NCBI GenBank assembly: GCA_000310025.1
Contig: FN649733.1
Span: 125,618-178,425, forward strand
Length of the DNA: 52,808 nucleotides
DNA from: Ectocarpus siliculosus
Taxonomy: Eukaryota; Sar; Phaeophyceae; Ectocarpales; Ectocarpaceae
Direction of reading: 5' to 3'
The position numbers and the translations under genes were made by a program. Under the pieces are notes generated by a model that saw nothing but the letters and a program-made list of their open reading frames with translations, had not been told where the DNA came from and did no database searches. Every line of letters begins with the position of its first letter. Position 1 is the stretch's first letter. Positions 1 to 12,700 of this stretch are shown here, piece after piece.

Positions 1-2429
1 TACAGCGGGAGAAATGTGTCTTTCGTTCTGGAAGTGGGAGGTCAAACACACCGCCTCTGCGCGTGGGCACTAGGGCACACAACGGCGAAAATGAACACAC
101 CAGCATAAACCAGCGCGTACAGGCAGGCAAGGGAGAGAAAATGCTGCTGCTGCGTGCGTTGAAGTCGCGCGTGTTTTTCGTGCCGAACTTTTTTTTTTTC
201 CGAGACTTTTGTTGCCTCGTTCTTCTTATTTTTGCGTGCTTTACCTCCTTCCTCTCCTGTGACGGTAGTTGCCACCGGGTACCGTTGGCGTACTCGGCGC
301 GGCGTGTATTTCCTCCGGTCGGGGTCTGTTATCGAGGAGAGCCTACGGCTTCCCACTTCCGTTTTTTCGTGCGGGTGTCAAGGTGTAGTAGGTTGGTTTT
401 CGTCTCTCTTTGTAATTTGCGTCATTTGTCTTTGTTCGTTTGTCCTGGTTAGGTGTCATTAAAAAGTTACTCTTTTCTTTTCCATATCTTCGTCTGTGCT
501 TGCGTCCAAATAGCTTTCCCGCTCCCCTTGACAACTACCGGTAGCTAATTGTAGCGAGAACGGTCGCTCTCGAGGTTGTGGATGCTGCTGCACGCCATCA
601 CAAACTGGCGCGGCGGCAGGTGGTGAGTTGAGTCCCCGTGTCATGTTTTTGTCAGATTCCCGGTGAAAGGGCAAAACCCGGTTTTTCCCCGTGTGATGTG
701 TGTCGCGTTTCCCGTGGAAGATGACCCGTTTAGCTGTTGGCTAGCATACGTGGTTTTAGCTTTTGGCGTGCCTTGCCGTAAGTTTTTTTCGGAAGGCACA
801 GATACTTGTAGTTGGGGGTCTCCTGTCGAACACACGTGATTTTTCGTTGGTTGTTTTGGAAAGCGAGGAAGCGTGTGAGGTTTTGCGCCCCTCGCCCTGG
901 CAATGGCTGTTTTCGTCTCTGTTGAAAGCGCCCACCAATGCAAGCTCGTTGGCTGTGCCGGTCCCTTAGACTATTTATAATTTCAGCTCTAGCATGTAAC
1001 CAAGCAGTTCAGGTCGATGAATCAACCGATCGGGGACTGTGGGGGTCGCACGAGAGTCCAGGACAAGATGGATGTACTGTACGACTGTACGGCAGTGATG
1101 CAGAGCGCCATGTTTGTTCGCGTGGCCCCTCCCTATTTCGAAGTACTATCGGTATCTGACGTGTGGCGGATCTACCCGTGTTGTGTGAGAACCTATGGTG
1201 TCATCGATGTACTGTACCTATTTCAGCAAAAAAAGTCAGTGGTGCATCAAGCAGAGTCGTGTAGGGGGAGGCTAGGTTGTGTACTATACTGAGATTTGCT
1301 ATGACTGTTTCCGAACAAGAGCGGGCGGCAAGCAAGATGCAGCAAGCGGCGTTGAATCTCTTGGTCGTTGTAACTTTTCCTGGCTCAACCAACCTTTGTT
1401 ACTAGTTTTTTTATATTAATGCTGTGCTGCACTCAATGATTCTTCTACACTACAGGCAGTTAGATGAGGCGTCCTGATGTCGAATGAATGTCAAATGAAT
1501 GTGTGCCGTTTTTCTTGTCGCCTCTCTTTTTTTTCCAATCACGTATTACCGTCTCTTGATTCGCGTGTTTTGGATCGTCTTTCAGTTATATTAAACGCGA
1601 TGCGCTGTTGTCTCTCCCTCCCACTGCGTGCGGAAAGAGGGGCGGAGTATTTTTTTCTGCGGCTCAATATCAACGCCCATTGACGGGCGCCGGTGGCCCT
1701 GTTCGTGCGGGTGACATGTTTTTTCGGCGGGCACAGACGGCATCACCGAGTTATTCCATACTTCGAACAGCGCCGCCGGTGGAATCAGGGCATTCCGGCG
1801 TTGTTATATTGCCCCCCGCACTAGTCCGGTTGGTCTAGATACTCCATACCGACTCCGGCGCCCCTTTTTCTCCATGACGCGGCTGACATATTGCACGATA
1901 TACATTTGGTACACATCCCTTGGGCATGAGAAGTTGAATTGAGAAGGACAAACCGCACGGCCTCCATGGTGGCTTCGTCTCGTCTTGCCGCATGCATGGG
2001 CGGTTGGAGGCACACATTACATGTTGGCCGGCGCTGGCGTTTTGTTTCACGTCTCGTTCGTTGAGCGAGTCGCGCAGTCAAGTTATTTTCATCGTTTTCG
2101 TTTTCCGCATGGATCCCCCACTCATCACCCGTGTTCTAATGTTGTGTGCCCATTTAAGCCTAAACCCTCGCAGTGTGCGCAACTACGCTTATGACCGTCT
2201 TTCGAAGCCACATATGTATGTCGTCTAACGTTCCGCTGTAAAACGCTCACGGCCCCTCTTGTTCGTTGGTACGATTAAGCACCACTCACTCAATCAAGCC
2301 CTCCCAATTCGGGTGGTTATCACTGCCCCCCCCCCCCCCGGTAATCTAGACAAGTGGGTTGGCGCTGTTGGCAAGCGCTGTAAAACACGCCACCCCAATT
2401 ATAGCCCCCATAGTATGCGCTACCAAAAC
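1..2429. other. No supported gene
   Basis: Open frames here are short, overlap one another on both strands and show no protein-family motif or convincing splice-linked exon series. A run of 14 C lies near 2326-2339. The stretch could be untranslated or intronic sequence of a gene that continues to the left, but nothing in the sequence decides this. Confidence 0.5.
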
Positions 2430-3285
2430 GCGTGACGCATGGACGAGTGGAGTGAGGATACTAGCTGTTTACGGAAACCTCACGGACGGGTTGATTGAGT
2501 GATGTATGAGATTGCCGGGCGCATAGACGTGTGGAGCGAGGATAGCTGTATAAGTTTAATAATGAAACCTCAAGGGTTGAGTGAGGTTTGAGATTGATTG
2601 CCGGATACTACATAGAGGATAGCTGCATACTGAAACCTCACAAATGGATTGGTTATTGAGTTTGCCGGCCACATAGACGCGTTGAGAGAGGATAGTAGCT
2701 GCATACTGAACCTTCAGAGATGGTTTGGTTTTTGAGATTGCCAGGCAGATGACAGACGCGTTGAGTGGGGATAGCTGAATACTGAAACCCCACGGGTTGA
2801 GTGATGTTTGCGATTGCCGGACACATAGACGCATTGAGTGAGGATAGCTGCATACTGAAACCTCACAGGTGATTTGTATTGGAGATCGCCGGACACATAG
2901 ACGTGTTGAGTGAGGATAGCTCTGCATACTTCACAGATGGATTGGTTTTTGAGATTGCCAAACACATGGACGCGTTGAGTGAGGATAACTGCATACTAAA
3001 ACCTCACGGGTTGAGTGATATTTGAGATTGCCGGACACATAGACGGGGTGAGTGAGGATAGCTCTGCATACTGAAACCTCACGGGTTGAGTGATGTTTGC
3101 GATTGCCGGACACATAGACGCGCATTCATTGAGTGAGGAAAGCTGCACATACGAAACCTCACAGGTTGATTTGTATTGGAAATTCGGACACATAGACGCG
3201 TTGAGCTAGGATAGCTGTATACTGAAAATCCACAGTAGCTATAGTGAGGGGACAACTCGAGAATGTAGTACACATAGACCCGGTC
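2430..3285. repeat. Minisatellite, about 72-bp unit, 11-12 degenerate copies
   Basis: A phrase containing CACATAGACGCGTTGAGTGA, then GGATAGCTGCATACTGAAAC, then CTCACGGG, then GATTGCCGGA recurs about every 70-80 bp. The 'AGACG' anchor is seen near 2527, 2672, 2755, 2825, 2898, 2969, 3040, 3114 and 3194, with more diverged units at both ends. Units differ by small indels and substitutions, so the array is old or evolving by slippage. Because 72 is a multiple of three, all three minus-strand frames stay open over parts of the array; I read this as a by-product of repetition, not as coding. Confidence 0.85.
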
Positions 3286-3704
3286 CCCAACCCGTACCCG
3301 AACCCCCCCTGAAAAATAGAGGCCATGCGCCCCCCCCCCCCTCTACCTCCCCCAGAGGATGATGGTACAGTCCAAAGTAAGCACAAGCTTTTACCTAAGG
3401 TTAAGGTACGGCATTAAAAAAAATTAGTAAATAAAGTCCCTCATTGGGCGGTGGTGGAGGACTTAGAGCTAAGACACCCCAAAACTCTCCGGCGTGAGAT
3501 CCAAAATGGATCGGACGGTGGAGGGGGGGGGGGTGTTCGTTGCTTGAAGTATATCGATAAAACACAGAGCCATCAAAGCACAGCTTATTACTCACGTCGA
3601 GCAAGCTGAACGACCTGACCAACCACGCAAAAACTGCGGAGCTAGATGTGCGGCGCGCACAATGCACTGTTTTCGATTGGAGAGAGGCGAGTACAAAGCA
3701 GTAT
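3286..3704. other. Low-complexity spacer with C/G runs
   Basis: This segment lies between the minisatellite and the LINE fragment. It holds C-rich stretches near 3330-3340 and a G run near 3525-3533. No gene is visible. Such homopolymer C/G runs recur through the window, often but not always at the ends of retroelement copies. Confidence 0.5.
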
Positions 3705-4394
3705 AAGAGGACGTACGGAAGAGGTTAGACATCGACGAAGATGAAACGCTCGAAACGGAGGGTCTACAGGGGTTCAAGGAGAAGATATCTGTTGCTTGTG
3801 CCGACAGAGAAAAACAGAATCTAAGGAAAGAAACCAAGGATAAGGAGGGTCTAGAAGTAAGTGTACGGAATGTTGAAAGAAGTAGTAAGGTTCAAGGATT
3901 GCCTACATGGACCAATGGATGCAGGGACAAAGCTGAAGGTCAAATTCAGGACAGGGGGCATAGGCCTTCGCGAACGTCGACAAAGGCAAAGGACGGTAGA
4001 CGACGAAGACGACAAGTTCATATGTGATTGCGGCTTCGAATGCGAAGACCGTGTTCATGTAGTCACGGAATGTCGGCTGTACAAGGAGAGGGAAGTGTAC
4101 ATGACTGAGCTGGGAAAAATGCAAGGGACGTACAGGGAGATGTTTGAGGCATGGCATAGAGAGGAGAGGACGGTAGCTGTACTGGGGAGTAGGAAGTGGT
4201 TTGAAAAGGCGGGAAGGGATATCGTTAGGATAGACATACTAGGGAAGATATTTTTGAGCCACCTTTGGCAAAGTAGGAAGGAACGATTGGCCATCGGTGA
4301 TCGGTTCTGTGGGAACAATGCTCCGTCCTCTCGAGGACGCGTGGTCAATGGTGTAACCGCTAAGGCATGCAAAACATAAGAGTACGCCCCCCCC
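3705..4394 (+). mobile_element. 5'-truncated LINE (non-LTR retrotransposon), copy A, 3' end of ORF2
   Basis: The frame at 3861-4379 encodes the C-terminal end of a non-LTR reverse-transcriptase polyprotein. It carries a zinc-binding knuckle, CDCGFECEDRVHVVTEC, fitting the C-x-C...C...H...C arrangement usual after the RT domain. It then ends in VNGVTAKACKT. Upstream, 3708-3860 matches the minus-strand copy at 52500-52700 in another frame (peptide DIDEDETLETEG), so this copy carries at least one frameshift near 3850-3865. No RT or endonuclease core is present, so it cannot be autonomous. The 3' end is AAGAGTACG followed by 8 C (4387-4394), a poly(C)-type tail shared with other elements here. 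The left border is set by loss of similarity to copy B and is approximate. Confidence 0.85.
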
Positions 4395-6760
4395 TGCCTC
4401 GTCAGTTTTTTTCCGTCGTCTTTCATCCGCCCACCCCGATAAATCAAAAGAAGGATCAACACACGCCTCCGTTCTCGTACCTTGGAACAAAGGAAGTAAA
4501 CACACAAAAAAAAGACAGAAAAAATATAAAACAGACAACCACCATCACCGCCAATTGCTTGACCCGCCCGCATGAGCTTCTTCTTCTCCCTCCGAGAATT
4601 GATCACGAATTCAACCTACTAGTAGTAGTGCTACTACTGCTGTACGTCTCGACCTAATGGTAATTCTAATACACGAGAAGAAGGAGGGATGGTAGTTCTG
4701 TAGGACCAGACAGACCAACCACGGAAACGCCCGACCGAAGGGAGAACAGGGAGAGGGGGGTATGCGAGATGTCAGGTAATGTACGCGTTGCTCGACGGCC
4801 ACCAAAACTCTGTATGGTGCCCCAACTATTCACATGTTGAACCAACTTCAACACGAAATCGTTCATCACCTTCTGCTCAGTCCACTCAGGACGGTCATGT
4901 GGCGGGTATTTTTACAGTCTATAAACGCAAGAGAAGGGGTACGCACCCTATCTGTGTAGACTGGCGCTACACTGCAATACACAGCACGTCCTGTCCGTGA
5001 CAACAATCCGGTCGATAGGAATCCAGCATCGAAATGGCACACAGCAACCAGCAGTACGTGTACCTTGAAGGAACCGATGCGAGGAAGCACGCGCTTAAAT
5101 GCACTGACGTTCATCAGTTGAGAAGAGAAAAATACAACATGTTGCATCATAATCACCCGACTAGAGAAACAACACCGACAACGTTGAGAAAGCATCGTAC
5201 ATGGAGTAACTCATTACTGTCAATACTCCACCTACACAACAACAGCATCGCGTTCTCACAGCTCTAGTTGAGCGATGCCACGCATTGAAAGAAACACACG
5301 CTCGACCAAAAAGGGAGCTTCGGCCGCCGTCCTTCCCCCCCCAGCATGCCATTCAGGCCTTGGCTCAACTGCACTCCTCCAAACACACTCAGTCCGGCCA
5401 TCATTCATTGTGCCATGCCTCAAAAAGGGTCTCTCAACCCCTCTATCGCCTCTACGTGCATGGCATTGCGGAGAAATGCAAGTTTCTCCTCGGCTATTTT
5501 AGTAGCCCAGTTGTTGTAGGAAAGTTGCCCCGGCTGCAGCATCATCATCGGTGCGTCTACGTTAGTCTAGTTCTCCTGGACCAGGCTGATCTCACTTGAC
5601 AACACGGGCGGCTGCTAGTTCCATTACCCACCCAAGTAATAAGCAATAAAACTGTACCATGTTGTTTGAGACAACTAGACGAAAGCAGATGAAGAGAGAG
5701 AGAGAGAGCAGGGTCTAGATCTACCGGGTGTTTTATCTCGTCTCCACAAGACCAACCGACCGCGCTCGCCCCCTCCTGTTATTGCCGTCCCTGCCCTCAA
5801 CAAACTTCAGCTCTGTAAGACAAAAACAAAACATATATATTTTTCTCTTTTTTGACTCTTGAAAGTCCAAAGGCTCACGAAGGGTCTTACGACGCAACTA
5901 AAGCATACTAGATAGACAGACCAATGCACAACACTAACCGTTTTTCGCAGTGATCGGAACCTACGTCCCTTGTTCGTCTTGGAAATTTGATGATGCCTTC
6001 ATGTAATGTAGGCACTCACAGCAAAAAAACAAAAATGCACTAACGACTAAGCCCACACATCGTGCGCCATTCCTTCCCACCAAACACCCGCCGAAAACGC
6101 ACTAGTCAAAACGTCAGTGGCATCAGCAGAGGCACGCAAAAGGAGACGCGGCCCATTTCTTTGCTAGCTAATCTCTGCTACGGCAGTAACGGTTGTCGAT
6201 CCCAACACCTGCGATCGCACCGCATGGTGCGAGCCCCCGCCCTAAAAAAAGAGATCCGGCCTACGGCGGCGAATTTGCTTTCCCGCGGGAAGCGGAAACG
6301 AGGGCTATCTGTCGTCACGTATCACTCTTGAGATTCTGTGTATGAATGTCTGATGCAATGCAATGCAACGCAACGAGACACTCAAAAGACACGAAAATGC
6401 GTCCAGGACTGACTGACCAAGAAATACAGACAGCAACCACCATCGAAAAGCTCTTGTTAAGAAAAGCACGCATCCCAAGGGAAGGCAGGAGACCGGCGGA
6501 CAAAAAAAAAAAAAAAGGAGCACGGGAAAGGCAACACACAAGTCACACCAGACATAACCACCACCAGGTGCGAATCCGACGGCAACACCGTTTGTCGCGC
6601 ACGGATACAGACAAGCGTATTTCTCTCTCCACCTCTAACTCACAACAGTAGTACAGGTCATAAAACAGAAGCCGAGACACATGCACGAGGGCCAGAGAGC
6701 TGGGCACTGTTTGCGCTCTTCGAAATCGAATCGGCACTCGACACATGGATCAAGACCTCG
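4395..6760. other. Mostly unassigned; includes 3' flank of the desaturase gene
   Basis: No exon series or family motif was found. The right part, next to the desaturase stop at 6761, probably includes that gene's 3' untranslated region. A GA run lies near 5694-5710 and an A run near 6502-6516. One small coding-like ORF (5420-5548, minus) is listed separately. Confidence 0.45.
5420..5548 (-). CDS. Doubtful small ORF or exon remnant, 42 aa
   Basis: An isolated minus-strand frame starts with three consecutive ATG codons and ends in TGA. It has a composition unlike the surrounding noise: AEEKLAFLRNAMHVEAIEGL is predicted to be a charged amphipathic helix. A potential 3' splice site (CTGCAG) lies inside the first codons, so it could instead be a terminal exon of a lost gene or of a retroelement. 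No upstream exon could be connected. I do not recognise the peptide, and function is unknown. Confidence 0.2.
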   Translation of the reverse strand: MMMLQPGQLSYNNWATKIAEEKLAFLRNAMHVEAIEGLRDPF

Positions 6761-9700
6761 TCACAGAGGCTTGCTCTTGTTCTTGAACGCTGGTGTTCGG
6801 GAGGCATCCAGGTAGTGCATCTTTGCCCTGTGGTCGTGCGCCTTGGAGTGCGTGTAGAAGCCCAGCTTGTAGTTTTCTCGGGCGAATACCCACAGGAAGT
6901 TGGGGTTGTTTCGGTACCTGGTGAAATATTTTATTTCGGAGGTTTCGCAGCGTGCACGCGGGCGGTAGGCAAAAAAAAAGGGGCCAACATTAGGTCGAGA
7001 CGCGGTGGCATTACGCAAATTCAGAGATGGCGCATGGCACACATGTGGCGCAATACTATCACCCATCCAACGAAAAACACTACGCGAGGTAACCGTCCCA
7101 GCATAGCCACCATCAGCTTTCGTGGTACGTACCATAAATAGTTGATTGGCGAACTACCTTTTGCCCCGAAAAGAAAAACTCCATACACCTGATAACTACG
7201 CTAGAGCCACACAACATCTTAACCTTCCACCCATTTTGGGATCAACGTACGTGTGTGTGGCGGGTTGCACAGAAATATAAGTACAACCAACCCATTGTGT
7301 TCGTTCAACGCAGCTGGAGACATGTTTCGAACCGACCAATTGGCAACAATCATGCAAGCATAAGCATGGGAGACAGAGATCGGTGCTCACCGGTAAAGGC
7401 CGAGCTTTTCGAGGGACGGTCTGATGGCAGCGGTGGCCTTCTTGAGGTTGTAGTGGGGGATCTTGGTGAAGAAAAGGTGGTGTGCCACGTGCCCGTCCGT
7501 GATGTTGTGGTGCGCGTCGTCGATGCCCCAGCCGTACTTGCGGTCGACAGTCTCCATCGCCGCCGTCGCGAAGTGGAAGTCCGAGTTATCGAACGTCTGG
7601 GAGAGAGGGTAAAATCACAGCGTACATCCAGCGGCATTTGGATTAGAAAGTTTAAGAGGTCGGGGGCTATCGTTGCCATGTCACAGCAGCAGCAGCTGTA
7701 GCGGTAGTATGTTCTAAGCGTCAATTGAGAGGGAGATGGAGAACGTGGTCACGTCCAAATTATCCACAGCTTTGTGAGGGCGTGTTGACAACAAATCCAA
7801 TACTTTTTTGTATTAAGTTCGCTGAGATCCCAACTCACGTCTCAAACATAGAGGGCTCCAAGTTTCAGAACAAGGAGAGCACTAACACTGAATAACACTA
7901 AAACTCAAACAAGCAGGCGACTGAAACGGCCCCTCCTGGAGCGAATAGGTCACGACGGTGTCACGTCTTGGACCATTTTGAATGTTGCAACTATTAGATG
8001 CAACAGCCACGGGGTTACACCGAACTGGCAAGCCAGAGCAAGCGGCAAAACCAAGGGTCCCTCTAAGTGGAAATTATGGAACACACCCAAGGTACGCGCC
8101 ATCTGGTCGCGAGCGGGCGGGCGGGCAGGGGGGGGGTTCTGTTGTATTAGATTTGGTGTTGTAATACTTAAACCTATGCATGCTTAATTATATGGGATTT
8201 AGTGCAGCATACTACAATCTGAATACGCCTCATTGCACTGTCTAGGGTTGTAGTATGGCCAAGTGAGCCGCGCATTGTGGCTATGTTGTATGCATATGTC
8301 AATCTTGGTCCGGTGGGGTGCTCCATAATTTCCACATGGAGGGCCCCTTGGCAAAACAAGGTCCAACAGCGCATCCCCCCCCCCCCCTGACCCTGTTGTG
8401 TTGGATCCTTTCCCTCTTGGGGCCATGACACATGACATGAACGGAACGGCATCCTGACAACCCGTCCTTTCCTTTCCTTTCCTTTCCTTTCCTTTCCTTT
8501 CCTTTCCTTCCCGTCCCTTCCCTTCCCCCCCCTCATCCGCCCCAAAAGTCGATTGCTAGAGCCCAATTCCTTCCGTTCTCCCCAGAGTAAATCTGCCTGC
8601 CCGCCTCTCTCTCTCTCACTTTGGTATCTTCCTCGTGGTGCTGAAGGTAGGTCACCATCACCAGCCAGTAGTTCATGATCATCACGGGCACCAAGTGCCG
8701 CACGACGATGGCCGACCAATCAAAGTCGAACAACACGGCCACCAGGAGGTAGATGAACGTCACCACCGACGCCGTCGAGACCGCGCACTGCACCTGTTCC
8801 TTGCGGCTCCAGAAGAGCACACCTGGCGTTTCGATCCAACAAAACCACCGCCGCGAGCGCGCACCGTGGGAGACGGGGAGACGGGGGGGATGAGTTAGAG
8901 AAGTGTCACACGCTGCAACAGCCCTGATGAACGTTCTTCACTCTTGTGGAACAGCAGCCGCCCTGGTCGCTCAAGAGAGGGAGGGAATTAGCGTCCACAA
9001 AAAAAAATGCTTGTCTTTATATTGTCTTTTGTGTCTTTTTTTTGTTTGTCGAACATATTATTATTTTATTCTGTGTTGGGGGCCAGAGTCAGGTAGCCCC
9101 ACAGGGTGCAGTGCTTGCTGTTCTTCGCTCTTGGGTGGCTGACCGAAGGATCTAGTCCCTCAAAAGGGCCCACAACGGTCCTGTCCCCTCCTCTATCCTT
9201 CAATCCGCAATGCCCTTGATAGTTCCTACTTGCACGCAAATCCAACAACAAAAAGCGGTGTACTCATTCGCTACGCTCATCGGGCTTCAGAGTATTCGCC
9301 GCCCAATCTCTCTTTCTCTCTGTCTGCTGTTTCTCTGCCTCTACGTATTTCTCTCCGTGTCTCCAGCGTTGTAGATAGAGTCATCTTCACTTCACGCTCG
9401 TGAAACACCCAAACATCTTGCTCATCCATTTGGATTCTCTGTTGCCTCAGCCTTTGTCTGCCCGCCTACTGGGACAACACCAGCCTTTGTCAAGTCGGTT
9501 ATGGTCGTTGGTAGGGACCATCGCCTCTATTGGTTCGACACCACAGGACCGCAGAGATGAGATGACGTGAGGTGCATGGACAGACCATTCTCCGGTGCTG
9601 TAAATCTGGCGAATTGAATTGAAACGCTTCCGTGACGGACACACAAAAAAACCCCGGAGTATCCGAGGCATATGGTAGTCCGTCCTGGCGTTGGAACACT

Positions 9701-12700
9701 ACTGTGAAGTACTTCCCAAACTAAGATGAAGGTTGTCGACGTCGTGGAGTATCCGTTCCATAGATATCACAACTGAGCTCCGAACACCAAGCGACGAAAA
9801 AACGCAAAGAGGACCGACCACGACCATGTCGAACATCATCATTCATGTGACGTCACGCTTGGTATCATGCATCATGCATCATACATCTATTCAAGAACTC
9901 ACTGAAGGGGTTGAAGTGTGAACCGTCGTACCAGCCAGCCAGCAGGTAGGTAAAGAGGTAAGACGTGAACGGATGGAAGGGGGTCTTGAGGAAAAGCTTC
10001 GTCAAAGGCTTGACCTGAAGTGACGTGTCACAAGCACGAGAGTGTGGCAACGTAAACGCGGAACAAAAATTCCATGTAATTTATTTCTCGACACGCCCGA
10101 CCAATCAACAGCTTGAAAACCAACCGCAGGTATTCGTTGCCCGACAAGGGGACGAAAAAAAAAAAAAAAAAACACTCCGCGGAAGAAACAGCGCCTTCGA
10201 GTCGATCGAGCGCCTTGCGTGAGCACCTCGCACTTTGGCTGGGTTCCGGGGATTGGGCTTTTCTTGGGATGTTGACCAGTGAGAAATCCATCAGAACGAA
10301 AAATTGACACTCGAATGGCTACCCAGGCACCAACGACAAAACCCACACCGTGAAAATTAACAAGCCGGGAAACCGAAGGAACGACGACTCCAATCTTAAC
10401 CTTACACTGAGCCAGCCCCCAACACACGCACCGGTACACAATCACACCGCCCACCTCTTGTTCGAACTGCTGCTTCCCAAACCAAGGGTACGACATGTCC
10501 TTCTCCACGTGGTTGTGGTACTTGTGATGCTCGTTGTGGCTCTTGGCCCAAGGCCAGAACGGCACCAGCAGCGGGGCGTGGCACAAGTGACCCACGAGCG
10601 CGTTTACCCACGGGTAGTTGCTAAACGTCGTGTGCCCGCAGTCGTGGCCTTGACGTAGGTGTCGTCGTCGTCGTCGCACAGCAGCCGTCGCCGTGGCGGT
10701 GACAACATGTCAAACGTCAAGACACACAAAATGAGACAGCAAAGGAAGGGTACAGCCGTGGTGGGATTGGTTAGACCATCCAAGTTAAATAGATGGGCTG
10801 CAGGTTGCACAACGCGTTACAAGTTTCGTCCTCTTCCGTTTGTCCGTCAGATTCCATCCAGCGAAGCCGCTGCCCACAGGAGTGGTTGCGAACACGCAAT
10901 CGTAGCGTGGGAAGTCGTTTAAATGCGGAGGGGTACAGATGTGGCATATCATGCTGTCTACGGCGCCAGGTCTTGCCAAGTTATATCGTGCTCACAGGAG
11001 CCCCTAATCTGTGAACCCTCAAGCGGTATTTTTTCCGCACTGCGCGCCTCATGCTGTAATCAGGGCGTGTTCGTGATATCGATTTGAAGGAAGAAATAGC
11101 TGAACCCTTCGCGCTTCTCGCTTCTCGAGTAACCAAGATGAAGATGGAGATGAAGCTGAAGATGAAGACATGAGCCACGACAAAGCACTTCGATTAGCGC
11201 GACTTCGGTCTGGAGATTTTCTCCGGGGGGAGAGGCATCTGCAAGCTAGCAATGTAACTTCGAGCGCCGGTTTGGCACACCGAACATAAAAGTTGTGTAC
11301 GTGTACCGAACGCATGCAGAGAGCAACTTGGATTGGGAGTAGAAAAGTAGTTCATGTAAAGCAATACCTCTCGCAAGACAAGAGCATTTAGCATGCAATC
11401 TCAATCACCATACGGAGGACCACCCACCCAATTTTTCAGGCGTCCTCGACGCCTTCGTGTAGCCAAAGAAAATGAGACATAAGAAGTTCGTGAGTTTTCC
11501 CACCGAACAGAAACAAGCAAGTATAAAAGCATGACACAACAAAGGGTTTTGGTCGGTGGGGATGAGTCCAGCACTACGAAGCGATGGGCTCATTTAGTGC
11601 AAATGGCACACCTAAGTGTAAAACACGAGTGGTAGCACTCAAGCGGGTTCAAGGCCCGACGAGAAAAATAGGGAGAAAGCCCCCAACCACGTTAGTTTTG
11701 TGTAACTGAAAAACTAAAGTGCCGCCTTAACCGCAGACGGGGCAGGCCCAACTCCAACTAAATGCATGCGCGACCGGCGCGTAAGATAACACGTTCAAAC
11801 GTTTGCAGTCACTAAGTGATACCAGTGCCGGTTTAGCCCTGCTGAAAACCTCAATAATGCCGCTTCCGCATTGTTGACACCACGCACATGCACATCCGCA
11901 GCGAGAGAAAAAATACACAAGTGTACTGCTGTACCCCCACACCTTGCGATGCAGAGGCGCAAGATGCCGTGTGCTGGGGGTGACGACCTAGCCTGTCTCT
12001 TGTGCTTGTTTGTTGGTGTCTATTTACCCTGTCCTCTTCCCGCGTGACTGACTGACTGTAGATTGAAGGTGTTGTATCTAGAACTTTTATCTTTGAGGAT
12101 CAAGAGGTGTTAGGTTGTCTGCGAACAAACTGCCTGTGCTCAAGGTCAACTTTGTGCCTTCAGGCGAGAGGAGGGCCTGTTAATCGTCCTTGCGGTGTCC
12201 GGATATCCTTCACTTCTGGGTACATGCTGCATGGATATCATGGATATCAAACTTCGTTTGGTAGTGAAGGAAATGCAGAGCGATGCTCGTAAATAGTAAA
12301 TACAGAGAAAGCACGGTGCCATAAGTTTGGAGTGCCAAGTCGTTGATTGCAACAGATATGGCAACAAGCAACGAAATGTGTGCGTGCCGCGAAACATTTT
12401 TTTTGCTGAGGCCCCTCCAGTTTTACTTCCACCAGTGAGAACACTGTACTACCTGCTGTTCGCTGCTACATATGGTGCTCAAAATTGCACAACAGCAGGA
12501 ATCGCATGGCCTATGAGCCCAAAACATAACTCTCATGTGTCTCAAAAGTGCAAAACCGGCACAATTGAGGGTCGTATGCATGGTAGCCCTCTACGGTGCC
12601 GGTTTGGCACTACAATGCGTCTCTCTGAATAGTGAAGGTGGGGCCTCCAGCGGGCCCCCCTCACCAAACGCGGGGGCGGGGGGGGGGGGGCGTTGGACTC

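Noticed and set aside
2556-2965. Minus-strand open frames of 66-123 codons over the minisatellite
   Set aside because: They follow from a repeat unit divisible by three without stops; residues are shared in all frames and there is no start context, splice signal or family match.
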